From Paragordius varius (Eukaryota > Nematomorpha), in NCBI GenBank assembly GCA_964247055.1, contig OZ176056.1, positions 1,116,001 to 1,180,000 on the forward strand: a DNA stretch of 64,000 nucleotides, given 5' to 3'. The position numbers and the translations under genes were made by a program. Of this stretch, positions 50,201-62,067 are shown one piece after another; the first letter of the stretch is position 1; the number at the start of each line of letters is the position of its first letter. The notes under the pieces were generated by a model that saw only the letters and a list, made by a program, of their open reading frames with translations, was not told the DNA's origin and searched no databases.

Positions 50201-53200
50201 AAAAGTAAAGTGAGGATTTTTGAAAAATGGCAAAAACCGAATTAACGTTACAATACTATTTAAAATATATGAAAAAAGTCGAATTACTTTTCAAAGTTAC
50301 GGATATTTGATATGCGTTCCGCTCTTCGTCGAGTACAATCCAATTTCCTTTTTCTGTAAAAATTAGACTATTATCTTGTCTCTTTGGACGATAGCTGTAA
50401 TTTGAGAAAATAAATATATCATTTCCCTCTGCGATATCAATCTTAAGGAGTGCATCATTTTTTGGATAACTGAGATCTGCGATTTTTTTATATCCTATAT
50501 CCATGCAAAAATTAATAAATATTATAGACAATTAACAATTACATAAACCAGGTGTATTCAAGTTTGTACTAGTTTTTTATAAAAAAATGTGATTTTGAAA
50601 TAAAGTCAATATTTTGTTCATATGGTCGGTCCATCAGCCTCTACAAGTTTTGCCCATATCGCGGGTACGTGCAGATAAAATGATTCTCTTGTGCATAAAA
50701 CCAATCGTCAAGTCATTTTCTAATGTTTTAAATATTGAAGTGCTAGCGTGTGACACATTGATGCAAAGTCGTATCAGTCACATTATCGTTATAAGATAGT
50801 TCACTAGATGCGTAAAAACTTCTCACGAAGTATTTTTAAGCTGTTTCACACTAGTTTTGCTCAGGGTGTCGAAGCCTTTGTATATCGCAAAATCACTTTT
50901 TAGTGTCTTCTAGCTCAATCCGATTGATAAATGCATGATTTAAATGGTATTTATTAGGGATAGTATTGTGTTTAACAATTTCACGGAACTTCAGTTCAAC
51001 TCGCTTTCGTCTTGCCAGAAACAGAGCATAGTTTATTGCCGAAACATTTGGCAATGGTGTTGATGTACAAGCTTGCAAGGTAATAAAAGTCACGATTTTT
51101 CCGCTTTTAGTTTACAAAATAAAGCCATTTTAATCCATCGTTCCAATTCGATGCAAAAATGATTTTTTGTGACTTTAAAGCAAATTCAGTCCCTTTGCCA
51201 TGGTTTGACGTTCATTCAAATTGTCTGGTATCCTATTTACCAGGTATATTGTGTTCTTATAGCTCATAGACATCTATTGATTGTTTGTGGAAATACAAAT
51301 GATTCTGCCAATTGCCCTTGACTCTTTGAATTATCTTTAGCACCTTTTTTACATTTGATCGTTGCAGTCGTGTAGTCATACATGATATTAATATTAATAC
51401 CATATTGATAGCGCATGTTTACCATATATTTCCTAACAAACGCTAACTTTAATCAGCTTTTTTCATCTGATGGAAATGCGTGCCGCAAACTTCTTTTTCA
51501 GGAGCAGACATAATTACGGAATGAAAATAAAACACTAGTTCTGGTATACTCTAATTGTGGCTGTTTGTAGTTTAATGTTAGAAAATTGGGTCTGTATCAA
51601 AATAATTGTCTATGCATATTTCCTTGCTGTCCTCTCCTAATACCGGTATAGGATGTTATGAATACACTGGGGTAAAATCATTTAATAAAACATTGTTATT
51701 AGTTATAAATAGCTTCTCTATTTAGAAAAACAATGCATTTATAATATCCAAATCATAATTATACACCATCAAATGTCCAATGAAAATGATATTTTTAACT
51801 AAGTGTTTTAATAATGTTCATCAAAAAAAACTATTAATCAATTTGACAACATTGGCCCTTATGAATTAACAGTGATCACTGAAACATGTATAGTTAATAC
51901 TAATATATACAATTTAATATATATTATAACTCTCAAATTAATTTGATTATAAAATAACTAATTTATTTTAAAATAAAAATAAAACGCTTAATTAAATGTA
52001 AGCGGATTATATACTTTGCCTTATTAACCATTTTCTGACTGTATAATCTACGTTACACATATTTACAGCTTTGACTGCTTCGTTCATTGGGACTCTAATT
52101 AGTATCATAAAAATATATTAAATAATGATTATTAATTCAAATTGCTGAATATTTTTAGCCTTTGCAAAAGATTAAGTAAAATTACAAAAATTAACGTTTT
52201 TTATTATGAATTCAAAATGAAAAATGAGGAATTTAAAAGTTAATTTTTAGATAGGGAGCGGTCTGACCGATTATATTGATGATTGTGATCACATGCCAAA
52301 TAAATATTTAGCACGTTCATCTATTAAATGTAAAAACACAGTTGTTTTTTAATTTATTTACACAGTAATAATATTTTAATCAATTCTCTTTAAATTACAA
52401 TATTATAGTGACCCAGTTTTTTTATAAATATTATAAAAAAATGCGCCTAATATATTTTAAAATCAAACCAAAAACGTAGAAAATTAAAATTTGATTTATT
52501 TATCATTCAAAAATCTAAACTAATTTGTAAGAATTATAAGTATATGAACTTTTTTAAGCATTCATACTGCCAAAACTAATAATTTTAATTACGGTTTATC
52601 GCGGATATGGTATCCGTGGTTTTTACAAAAATATTTATAAATAAAATAAAAAAATAGCCACCTTCATAATAATTAACAATATATGGTAAAAAGTTAAGTT
52701 ATGGTTTTATTTGTATCTTATTAGGACACAAATGTTACAAAAACTAATTAATTAAAAATTAAACATACGTCTCTCCACATTTGGTGTAGGTGGGCTTTTT
52801 ATCCATTTGAAACACATAAGCTATTATAAATACAAAAATGATGAAACAAAAATTCTTATAACCCATAAATTTTACATGATTTAGGTAAAATTCAAAATTA
52901 TATTGGTAATATTTTTTAAAAAATAATTTAATAGGTGTAAATACCTTCATAATTTATTTTTATTCGTGCAACTATGCTATTTGATTTGGAATCACGAAAT
53001 TCATAGGTACCTTGCTGATTGGGTTGAAAATTTTTACTTAATGAAAGTCCAAAGTGATTATCTTTTGTTATATATCCAAACATATTTTCGCCATGTATTC
53101 TATGTTGGTTTTGCCAAATTTCTAAAGTTATGGTAGGATCCTAAATCACAAAAATTGGTTATTACATGATATAAATTATATGTTAAAAAATTTTTATAAT

Positions 53201-56200
53201 ACCCATTTGTCAGTTAAGCGGAACCTATAGTTGTCTGTATTGTTCTCTATTTTCACCACAGTCTTTTCCAAAATAACTATTAGCAAAATGTATAAATAAT
53301 GACATATCTTTTGTATGAAGCCTTTACTTTAATATTCATTAGCAACGATGCCGCCACTTACATATAATGTAAAGCCGCTTTATGGAAATTAGATGAAAGA
53401 GTGTTATATATATTTTTTAAAATTAATTAATTTGGGAGGTTTACATTAGAAAATATATTTGTAATGAGTAAGTGAAAAAAATCCTTAAAACTTTTAAATT
53501 TGCATTTCACAAAAATGGTTTTTAGTTGGGAAAGCCTCCATGTGTCCACACAATCAGAATAATCTAATAAATATTTTCACTTATTAAATATGCCCTCACC
53601 TATAGCTTGAATGTTGATGTAATGTTTTATGTAATTAGCACATTCAACTGAAAGTCTTGAATTTTCAAATGTTAGAGGTTTAATTTCCAGAGTAGATGTG
53701 TATTCAAAAAATTCAACAGCTATTGGAGATTCGGCACTAATTGGACTCTTGTAGTAGTAAAAACGAGGTGTTACACATTTTGAATTTAATGTCACTATTT
53801 TGTTGGGCTGGTTCATTTGATAATAAATAGCATGGTTTTCTAATAATGCCAAAGCGATAATTTAAAAGTTTATTATAAGCCAATAATTTGGTAAACTAAT
53901 TATATAAACAAGAATGTCGTTTCTAAAAAGTTTTTTTAAATCTTTAAAACTAGTCTTATAAGTATATAATTTGGTGAAATGCAATAATTCACAAAACACT
54001 ATGAGACATTTAGTTATATTGTTTAATCTTTTGATTAGTTGCAATGTTAATCATATTTAACCTGTTTCATATATGGTGATTTGGGTCACTGTGTTAGAAT
54101 CTGTAGATTTAATATAATAAAGGCCTCCAACATCTTCATGTGAAAATTTTAAAACACCCAAGCATCCTGTAATTTCGAGTTTTGGCTTAGGCCCATGCGT
54201 TTTGTATAATTTTAAGTTTTGTTCTAGGCAATTTTTGTTATCATTTATATCACCAAATAATACAATGGATTTCGTCGGATTTTTCGTATCGTATTCTATC
54301 TTTGTTTTATCTGCAATCATATATAAGTTCGAATTTTGTATCAAAAGTGCAGTTATATATATTTTTACCAGAGAACAGATTTTTATAAGTCACCTGCTCT
54401 TAAATATATTTCTAATAATATATTATAATCAATATCAAAGTATTTAATGCCTCATAAAAGGGAATAGTAAAAATATGGATGTTTATAAGCGCATTTTAAA
54501 ATCGGATAATATCTATAGATTATTGTATCAAATTAGTCATATGATATTTACTATAAAATGTATATGGTATTAGGGCTCATTTAGCTAAGAAACATAATAC
54601 TTTACAAGCTGGTTAAATTTTATTTCTAATTCGTTGGTTTATTATAAGCATTATTTAGCCTAACTTAAAGGTCTATATGCATTCCCAAAAATATATTCAT
54701 GATATAAAATTTGTCATAATGTTAATAAAATTGTTGATTTCTTTGTTTGGTAACCGAAAATTTCAATCAATAATTAAAAAGTTAAGGCATCCCAAGTTTA
54801 GGGTAATTTCGAAAAATATTAGTTACTTTAGAACACAAATTTTTTTATAGAACAATTCTAGGCATTTAATTAATATTAATTTATAAATAATCTTTAGAAT
54901 TAGCATAATTAAATATATTTTTGCCCTTTTTTGTTAATATAAGTTTATAATTTATAAGATTACTTGTTATTGGGTATATGTCATATATGAAAGTTTGATT
55001 GCATATATTGAAAACCTTTTTAATCGGTTGTCGCGTTACTAAACTTTTCTCATATCTAAAGTCAACCGAAAAATAATAAATAATTAATAATTTATGCTGA
55101 AAAATTAATGTATTTTATCAACATATACTTTTTATATATTCCATGCGGTTCGATTATATTAGTGAGTTTATATTTTTCGGGTAATGTATTATTTAGGCTT
55201 CTCAAGCATTCCACATGTACTGGTACAATAAATTTGGCCTTTTTGTAGTCGGCAAACACAATTGCTATTAAACAATAAATGGTATAACTAATTATTTATT
55301 CCAGATATTTAGTTAAGTATCTTTGAAATTATATTCAAAAATTCAATTCATTTATCCATATATATATTTATTCTATACTCTATAAGCATAATTGATGCGG
55401 TATTATATATTTTTATATTCATACTTATGCTATTAACTGTGGAAAAATTATAATAATAATAATAATAATATATTTTATTAATTTATACTTAAATAATAAT
55501 AATTTGATTTAAACAAACTTGTGATGTTAACACGGATAGTTAAAAGTGGCGCCCATTGTTTATTTTCGGTTTTGTACTCGACTTGATAAACATTACTGTA
55601 TCTGTAATCTATATGCGATGGAAATTTAATCGTCAAAGTAGTTTTTTCACCATTTTCCGCCTCCAAACGAGGATAAGTTACAACTAATGGTGATATTTGA
55701 AATTCAGTCGCTTTCTAAATAAAAACACCAGATTAGATATATGCAGCAATCACGGTTACAATTGTTAAAATATAATCTATATATTTATAAAAATGGAAAA
55801 TGCTGGCTTTGTGATCTGGTACCGGAAAACCGATAGACTTATTCAAATCCAAACTTCGAAAAAATATATTCATTAATGAATGCCCCGACAATAGCTTCGC
55901 CATTTTTTGAAATAGGCCCCCAGTTCGGGCCCACCCCGTGTGGAAAACGGGGTTTTTTCTTGAAAACAGCACAAAAATGTCTTTAAGACAATTTTCTGGA
56001 GAACGTGTTGGACCATTCACTTTCAAATATGATTTTTGTTTACTTATTTTTGATCGCGCCGAACATAGTCGACTCACTTTTTTGATTTAGGCCCTCTTTA
56101 TACCCGCTACCCCCGTAAAATGCCATTTTTTTTCAAAAAACAAAGTCCACAAAAATAATTTTTTATAAATCTATTTTTCCCCCAAGTAAACAATATGTTC

Positions 56201-59200
56201 GTATGGATGCACCGTTTTAAAATTCCTATAAAATCATATTTAAATTGTTTCCGAAAAAATCCACATATGTGGATCATTTTATTGTCCTTTATTTCATAGC
56301 CCCTCCTCCCAGAAGTCCGAAGTAGTTATAAATAATAATTAAAAAAATTTAGGAATATTTAAAGGAGTCATAGTTCTATAAGTTTAGTGTAATTTATGAT
56401 GAAATATGATAACGTCTCTTTATAATATATTTATTATTTGGTTGCCAACTGTTGTACTTTTTATTTTTATAATAATTATTGGCCTAGGCCAAATTATATT
56501 TTTGAAATTTATAGAAATTTCCAACTTTTGTCCTGATTGTCGACTTATGCACAGTGTTTATAAAAAATATCCTAATGTATATAATTGTATATTGATAAGA
56601 AAATGTATCAGTATTATTATAATGCTTTTGCCCCTTACGAATGAAGGATACGATTTCGTGGCTGCTCCATATAAAATGTAAAAATTTGCCCACATTTTGC
56701 AAATTAATATTTTGGGGGTGAAAGCTAAGTTATTTTCAAAATATATATCCAAAACATTATGGTAATTTCCATGGTAGAAACGGCATAAACTTGTATATTA
56801 TATATATTTGACGATAGTGAACATTTCTTTCACCTCCTTTTTATTTAAAGGTTCGGTCACTTTTGAATTTGGGTGAATTTTTGTAAAAAATAATTATATC
56901 CAGCATAAATTTGAATCCGAACAAATAAATTAAAATTCTGAGGTGGTACGAATTAAAAAAATTTTCATAGTATCTTAAAGCTTTTTAATACCGATTCCAT
57001 CATCCTCTAAAATAGAATAAAGTACATTCTAAATTGTTGCTAATATTTGAACACTATGTATTTTTTAAAAATATCTTGCCACGATCAAACATACATTAAA
57101 ATATTATATCGCAAAATCTCGGAATTTTTGCCTTTATTTTAAGACAACTAGCCCATCTTAAAATAATAAATTTGGGACTTTGGGGGCACCTATTATATTT
57201 TATATTTTGCGTTTTAAATATAGTATATCATATATTTTAATGATATTTTTATAATAAAGCATTTAGCTTTTACCAAAATTTTTTATTAAAGAGCTGCGTT
57301 AATTAATTTTTTATTAAAGAGCTGCGAAGTTACCACAAACGGAAAATAAATTTCCTATATCACTCTTAGATCTCAAAACCAAAAGCACCATGATATCCGG
57401 ATATCCGAATATATTTATCTATAGAATATTATTATTTTATCAGAATATTTTTTTTATTACTTCCGATTGACGCAGTGTTATGATAAAATCGTGTGTTAAT
57501 CGGGACTTCCTCATACCAAATTTGATAATAAAAATTATATGAATCAACAGGAGTATAGATGGTTAGTCCGCTTAGTTGCAAGTTATATATACCATTTACA
57601 GTTCAAATTTACCCTTTAATAATTTAAATTCCCTTTCGAACAATTCAAATTCACCCTAAAATAAATTATGTGTTTTTTAAGATTATATATTCCCTATATT
57701 TTTATATTTTTAAAAAAAGAAATTTTGTATATAATCAAAATAATACTGAAAAAATAATAAACTTTGCCATAAAAATATATTTAATTTTAATGATGAGTTA
57801 TGTTAGACCGAAATTTCACAATTTATTTTAGGGTGAATTTGAATTGTTTAACACTTGGATATTGCACTTATATAACATTGATAAACCGAAATATATATAA
57901 TTTTATTCAAAAATACTTGATATTACTTATTTTAAGCTAAAACCGAAAGGTAAAAATTTCGTCAACGTGCCATGTGTCAAATTGTAAAATTAAAGAATAA
58001 TACAAAATAAACCGCTTTTTCTATTTCTATCAATGTTAGATGTGATTTATATAAAAAATTAGCTTTAGTTTTATTAATTACCTTCTTGAACACGTACAGA
58101 TTTCTCAAAATATTTAAAGCATTTTTATACCATTCATATGTGTTAAAATACCATGAAGTATGCTTTAAAAAATATTCATTTTTAAAAATTTTTTTGATTT
58201 TATATATTAAAAATTCTTATCACACCATTTCGGTATGCATATTTTCTAAATATCGCTCGTTTCTGAGGGGATTACGAAAAACCCCCCATCTAAAATTTTT
58301 AAATTTGATATGAAAAATGTTTCGCTTTTTTATAGTTTATGTTAAATTTTAATAATGATGTTTTTTGGTACGAAGCTTAGCTCTTATCAAATAATATATA
58401 TTAGATATAATAGGAATAATTTTGAGACTTTTTAGAAGTCATTACCAAAAAAGCGAAATGGATTTCTTATATTCATCGTAGGGCCTAATACCAAAAGCCC
58501 CATGATTATCCTGATACATTTTTCTATCAGATTATCAGGATATTTTTTTACTGCACTTATATAACATTGATAAACCAAAATATATAAAAAAATTTATTCA
58601 AAAGTACTTGATATTACTTATTTTAAGCTAAAACCGAAAGGTAAAAATTTCGTCAACGTGCCATGTGTCAAATTGTAAAATTAAAGAATAATACAAAATA
58701 AACGGCTTTTTCTATTTCTATCAATGTTAAATGTGATTTATATAAAAAATTAACTTTAGTTTTACCCTTAAAATTAAATGAAGACGATATTTTGCAAAAA
58801 TTTTGTAAAATAAAAATGGCGTCGAAGTAGTTTGAGATGGAACTTTTTTTTTCAAAACAAAATTTTATCAAGATGTCATATTTATATACTTTTTATGAGG
58901 ACAGAAGCATAAATTTAAATTGGGGCTGTTTCCTTCAGTAGTTTTTTAATAATATTAATTTAAATATAGTCTGGGGTATTTAGATACCCCAATTTAAATT
59001 GAAGTGTTAAGGGTGGATTTGAATTGTTCCCGGGTGATTACTGTAAATGGTATATTAGTATATTCTAATTAGCAACAGAGACCATGAGAAACACAAATTT
59101 TGTTGACAGTGTTTACCACGTGTCATAGTTGAGACGGGGTTCGTCCTTCTTGTGGACTCATCAGTCACACAATGAACACGGGTAAACACTGTCAGTTGAG

Positions 59201-62067
59201 GAAATGTAAGTTTTTTAAATAATTTGAAAGCGAAAAGAGTCGGGGAAATGAATATGTGCTTATACGCCATATTGGACAACCGAATCTACTAGAATTAAGC
59301 CAGATTTATGACTTCTCATAAATCCTTAAGCCAGGAATAAGCTTTTTTTAATTAGAAAGTCAGAAAATTGTTGGCGAAAGGCGCCATCTCCTTATAAATT
59401 ATAAATCAACAGGAGTAGAGATAGTTAGTTCACTTAGTTGCAGGTTGAATATATTAGTAGATCCTAATCAGCAACAGAGACTATGAGAAATCCAAATTTT
59501 GTTGACAGTTAACTATCTGTACTCCTGTTGATTTATAACCCATAAGGAGATGGCGCCTTTCGCATACAATCTACTGAGATTTTAATTTTAAAATGTTTAT
59601 CTGGCTTAAGGATTATAAGGAGTCATAATATCTGGCAAGTACAATCAGTTGTTTAAAATGGACTCTAAGCTCTGAAATATTCATTTCCCCGACTCTATTC
59701 AATTTCAAATTATCTAAAACTCAATATATATATGCAATTTCTCAACTGACTGTGTTTACCCGTGTTCATTATGTGTGACTCATGAGTTCACAAGAGGACG
59801 AAACGCGTCTCACACATGACACGTGGTAAACACTATCAACAAAATTATTAGGATATACAAATATATCCAACCTGCAACTAAGTGGATTAACTATCTCTAC
59901 TCCTGTTGATTGGCGCCTTCCGCCTTAAATTTTCAGATTTTCTAAAAATTAATTGCTTTTAGAATCCGAAAATGGAGGTTAAACACCAATCGTGGAAATA
60001 AATGCAACAGAATGACATTGCTAATGCTTTTTTTAAATTAATAACAACGGTTGATTTTTATCGTTTAATAAACCAATGAATATTTTAAATTGGATTTTTT
60101 TCAAATGTTAAAATGTTTGCGATTTTCTGCAATGATATTTTTACAAAACAAACTTGTTTAATGATAAACTCTGAATCTCTAACATTTAAAAACTCGTCAT
60201 TCTATGTATGATTCCTTGTGTTTTATGATAATTTTTATATTTTTAATCCCTTAATTTATTTTGGATATGAAATGATATAGTGTTATATAATATATATATA
60301 TTTACCAATTAATATACTTTTTTTTAATTCTAGTGTTTGTAAACTGTTTTATTGAGAAGGTATTTAACGGATCGTTTCGTTGATTATATTGATATTAGTT
60401 AAACCTAGAAAATGTTTTTTGATTTCAGTTCTCAATTAATTCTATATCAAGCAATTTTTTCGGAATTAAAAATATGTTAGCGACTCTATCGTAAAAATTT
60501 AGTCTTTAAACTCATATGACATATTCCTAATTTGGAAACCAATACGATATGTATTATGCTGAGACCCCTTGAAAATATCTATGATAAATATTTAAACTCA
60601 CACTCCTGAATATGATTTATTTTAATATATAACAAAGTTTGGGATGATATTTTGACTTATGAGTAGAAACTGCTTAGTTGGAAGGCCAAAATAGTAATGG
60701 TTTACCCTTATCAACAACCAACACTGTTCCGTTTGTAACTTTATAGAAACTGATTTTTTGGTTCTTACTCAAAACTTCTGTATAAATATTGCAAAAAAAG
60801 TAACTTCCATATGACATTAGATATGATTGTTAAAAAAATTTAAATTTAGCTGTTTTTACAACTAACAACATATTTAAACATATATAAATTTTATTGTTTC
60901 AAATTTTTATCCCTTTAAAGTTTATTATGAAATTTTATTTATGTAGCATGATTAAGGCGTATATTTAATATTGTTTCCTATTAAGAAACAATTTATATAA
61001 TTTAGCTTTTAAGTAGGCAAGATTTTTTACCAGAAATTATTGATTTAAAAAAGGTGTCATAATCTTAATTTCGTCAGGACTTTATAAATCGAATTCGCTA
61101 TTTGGTAAATGGGGTCGCAAATTTAATTATATTTATGATCATTAGAGTAGATCCTAATGCTTATTTTTTATGAATTTTTCATATAGAGTATATAATAATA
61201 GAACTTATTCTTTAATAGAAATTTTGAAAATTGCAAAATGAGTATTTTAATCTTTCCAGCGCTCTAAATTCAAATTTATTTTATTATACTTTATGCGAAT
61301 TAAAATTAAATTTGGCCGAGTGTTCACTAATATTATTTTTATTATTAAACGATTACTTTGGCCACTAGAAGAAAAAACTATAATTCTGTTCTTTCAACCC
61401 TGAAAATTTAATTCACTCTTACTCCTTATATGTCTTTTGATGAGACGATGAATTTTAATCAACAAAAATCGATGCATTATTAAAGGAAATGGCTAATTAA
61501 AAATGGGCATATACGATTATCGGAAAATTGTAATTACACAGCTTTTGTTTAAATTTAAACAAAAGTACACCTATCCAAGAAAATGGTGTATTTTTTTGAA
61601 CACTCTTTGAAAGACGGGGGCAAAGGCGAATAAATTCCGAATGACTTAAAACTATAATTAAGGCATTCAAACACAAAATATCTTTTCGCCATCAAGTGAT
61701 ACAAAAAAATCCTCATTTGCAGCTATTAAATTTTATCATTTTAACTTTAAATTAATAAATTAATGTGTCATCAAAGTTTGCAAAACTTTATGGATACAAA
61801 AAACCATATTTACCAGATTCAATTCTTTGATTATTGGATCGATTGGTTCTCCAACAATGTAATTAACCACAATTTCATTATTATCTAATATTAAAATATA
61901 TATTTTTAATATTATATTAAATATTAAATTAAATTTCCTTAAAATGCAAATAATATTCAATAAAAAAAATTACCTTTGGAATCCACCACATTATTTGAGT
62001 TGGCATAACAATTTTTAAAATAAATTAGTGATAATATTGAAATAAGGTAAAAAATTGAGCGACGCAT
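44220..62067 (-). CDS. Large secreted protein of unknown family (20-exon model, 1,039 residues)
   Basis: I do not recognise the family. Exons, 5' to 3': 62067-61974, 61884-61814, 55714-55519, 55264-55129, 55055-54964, 54310-54062, 53839-53600, 53276-53203, 53140-52945, 52820-52769, 52094-52015, 50494-50288, 50175-49951, 47618-47448, 46738-46575, 46500-46410, 46337-46319, 45786-45651, 44963-44851, 44733-44220. Phases agree and the sum is 3,120 nt. The start MRRSIFYLISILSLIYF followed by KNCYANS is a clear signal peptide. The last exon has six N-glycosylation sequons (for example NVS, NRS, NIT). Cysteines are sparse. Repeated beta-strand-like modules such as QPNQQGTYEFRDS and SHEDVGGLYYIKS resemble degenerate immunoglobulin-type folds, which is an inference. 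No membrane segment or kinase domain is visible before the stop. The 19-nt exon uses a weak donor (GTTGGT) and is the least certain part. The second intron (about 6.1 kb) carries nested transposons. Confidence 0.75.
48300..48545. mobile_element. Family A MITE in an intron of the secreted-protein gene
   Basis: Left arm CTTAAATTATACGGATACGT with AAAAGACAACCATACTTTTT. Right arm TATTTGTCTTTTAATTTTAA with TTGTCCGTATAATTTGAATT, ending TTTTTACTA. Confidence 0.7.
50600..51620 (-). pseudogene. Broken mariner transposase in an intron of the secreted-protein gene
   Basis: On the minus strand, a start-like MSAPEKEVCGTHF near 51520 is followed by RIPDNLNERQTM, then HKKSFLHRIGT (family form HRIVTGDEKW) and CTSTPLPNV. 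Next comes NTIPNKYHLNHAFINRIELE, and near 50650 the C-terminus LDDWFYAQESFYL with IWAKLVEADGP. This is the mariner order (catalytic core, then C-terminal helix). The frame is broken at many points and the HDNARPH motif is not recognisable. Terminal repeats were not identified. It lies between the exons at 52015 and 50494. Confidence 0.75.
55733..56077 (-). other. Unrecognised 114-codon open frame in intron 2 of the secreted-protein gene
   Basis: A continuous minus-strand frame with unusually high GC for this window (for example TGWARTGGLFQKMAKLL). No family was recognised and there is no clear start context. It may be a repeat remnant. It lies just upstream (5') of the exon at 55714-55519, and its last codons run into that intron boundary. 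Confidence 0.25.
57360..57455. repeat. Family C end
   Basis: AACCAAAAGCACCATGATAT followed by TTATTTTATCAGAATATTTT repeats the C terminal signature just outside the nested stack. Confidence 0.45.
57852..59006. mobile_element. Family D element (TTAA-flanked), itself interrupted
   Basis: Bounded by TTAA at 57848-57851 and 59007-59010. Ends are CACTTGGATATTGCAC and ATACCCCAATTTAAATTGAA then GTG. It contains a family C segment and a duplicated 5' part: about 57861-58068 and 58551-58757 are nearly identical. TTAA duplication is characteristic of piggyBac-type elements. No transposase is visible. Confidence 0.75.
58070..58548. repeat. Family C repeat inside the family D element
   Basis: Separates the two copies of the D 5' part. 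Ends with the C signature AAAAGCCCCATGATTATCCT and a hairpin built on TATCCTGATA / ATCAGGATATT. The precise left edge is uncertain. Confidence 0.5.
59374..59563. repeat. Short family E copy with perfect 21-bp inverted ends
   Basis: A 21-bp sequence beginning GCGAAAGGCGCCATC (59374-59394) recurs exactly inverted at 59543-59563. Between them is an uninterrupted E segment, AACAGGAGTAGAGATAGTTA to TTTGTTGACAG. This copy serves as the empty site for the family B insertion at 57592. Confidence 0.75.
59936..61813. other. Intron 2 of the secreted-protein gene, remaining part
   Basis: AT-rich intronic sequence without recognised features. The intron phase (0) on both sides fits direct splicing of 61814 to 55714, but a small symmetric exon could be missed here. 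Confidence 0.5.

Larger units (their letters stand above)
57592..59050. mobile_element. Family B MITE split by a family D insertion
   Basis: Left part 57592-57851 starts CCATTTACAGTTCAAATTTA. Right part 59007-59050 ends ATTACTGTAAATGG. The two pieces meet exactly at a duplicated TTAA inside a right-arm unit. The element itself lies in a family E repeat. Confidence 0.85.
57543..59935. repeat. Family E foldback repeat carrying nested insertions
   Basis: The left arm starts ATCAACAGGAGTATAGATGG and continues after the B insertion with TTTGTTGACAGTGTTTACCA. It matches, in reverse, the right arm ending near 59935 (ATCTCTACTCCTGTTGATTG). Shared arm blocks include CACGTGTCAT, AACACGGGTAAACAC and GAGTCGGGGAAATGAAT. 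A shorter E copy (59374-59563) sits in the centre. Confidence 0.7.

Noticed and set aside
50614-50799. 61-codon plus-strand frame
   Set aside because: Antisense to the mariner transposase fossil. The minus strand gives the recognisable protein.
52745-52826. Donor at 52764 (GTTTAA) for the 52820 exon
   Set aside because: The nearby GTATGT donor gives the phase that accepts the 52094-52015 exon and keeps the frame open. The GTTTAA choice does not.
44220-62067. Secreted-protein gene as a receptor tyrosine kinase (VEGFR/PDGFR-like)
   Set aside because: Small exons and Ig-like modules suggested it, but the reading frame ends at 44220 with no transmembrane segment or kinase domain.
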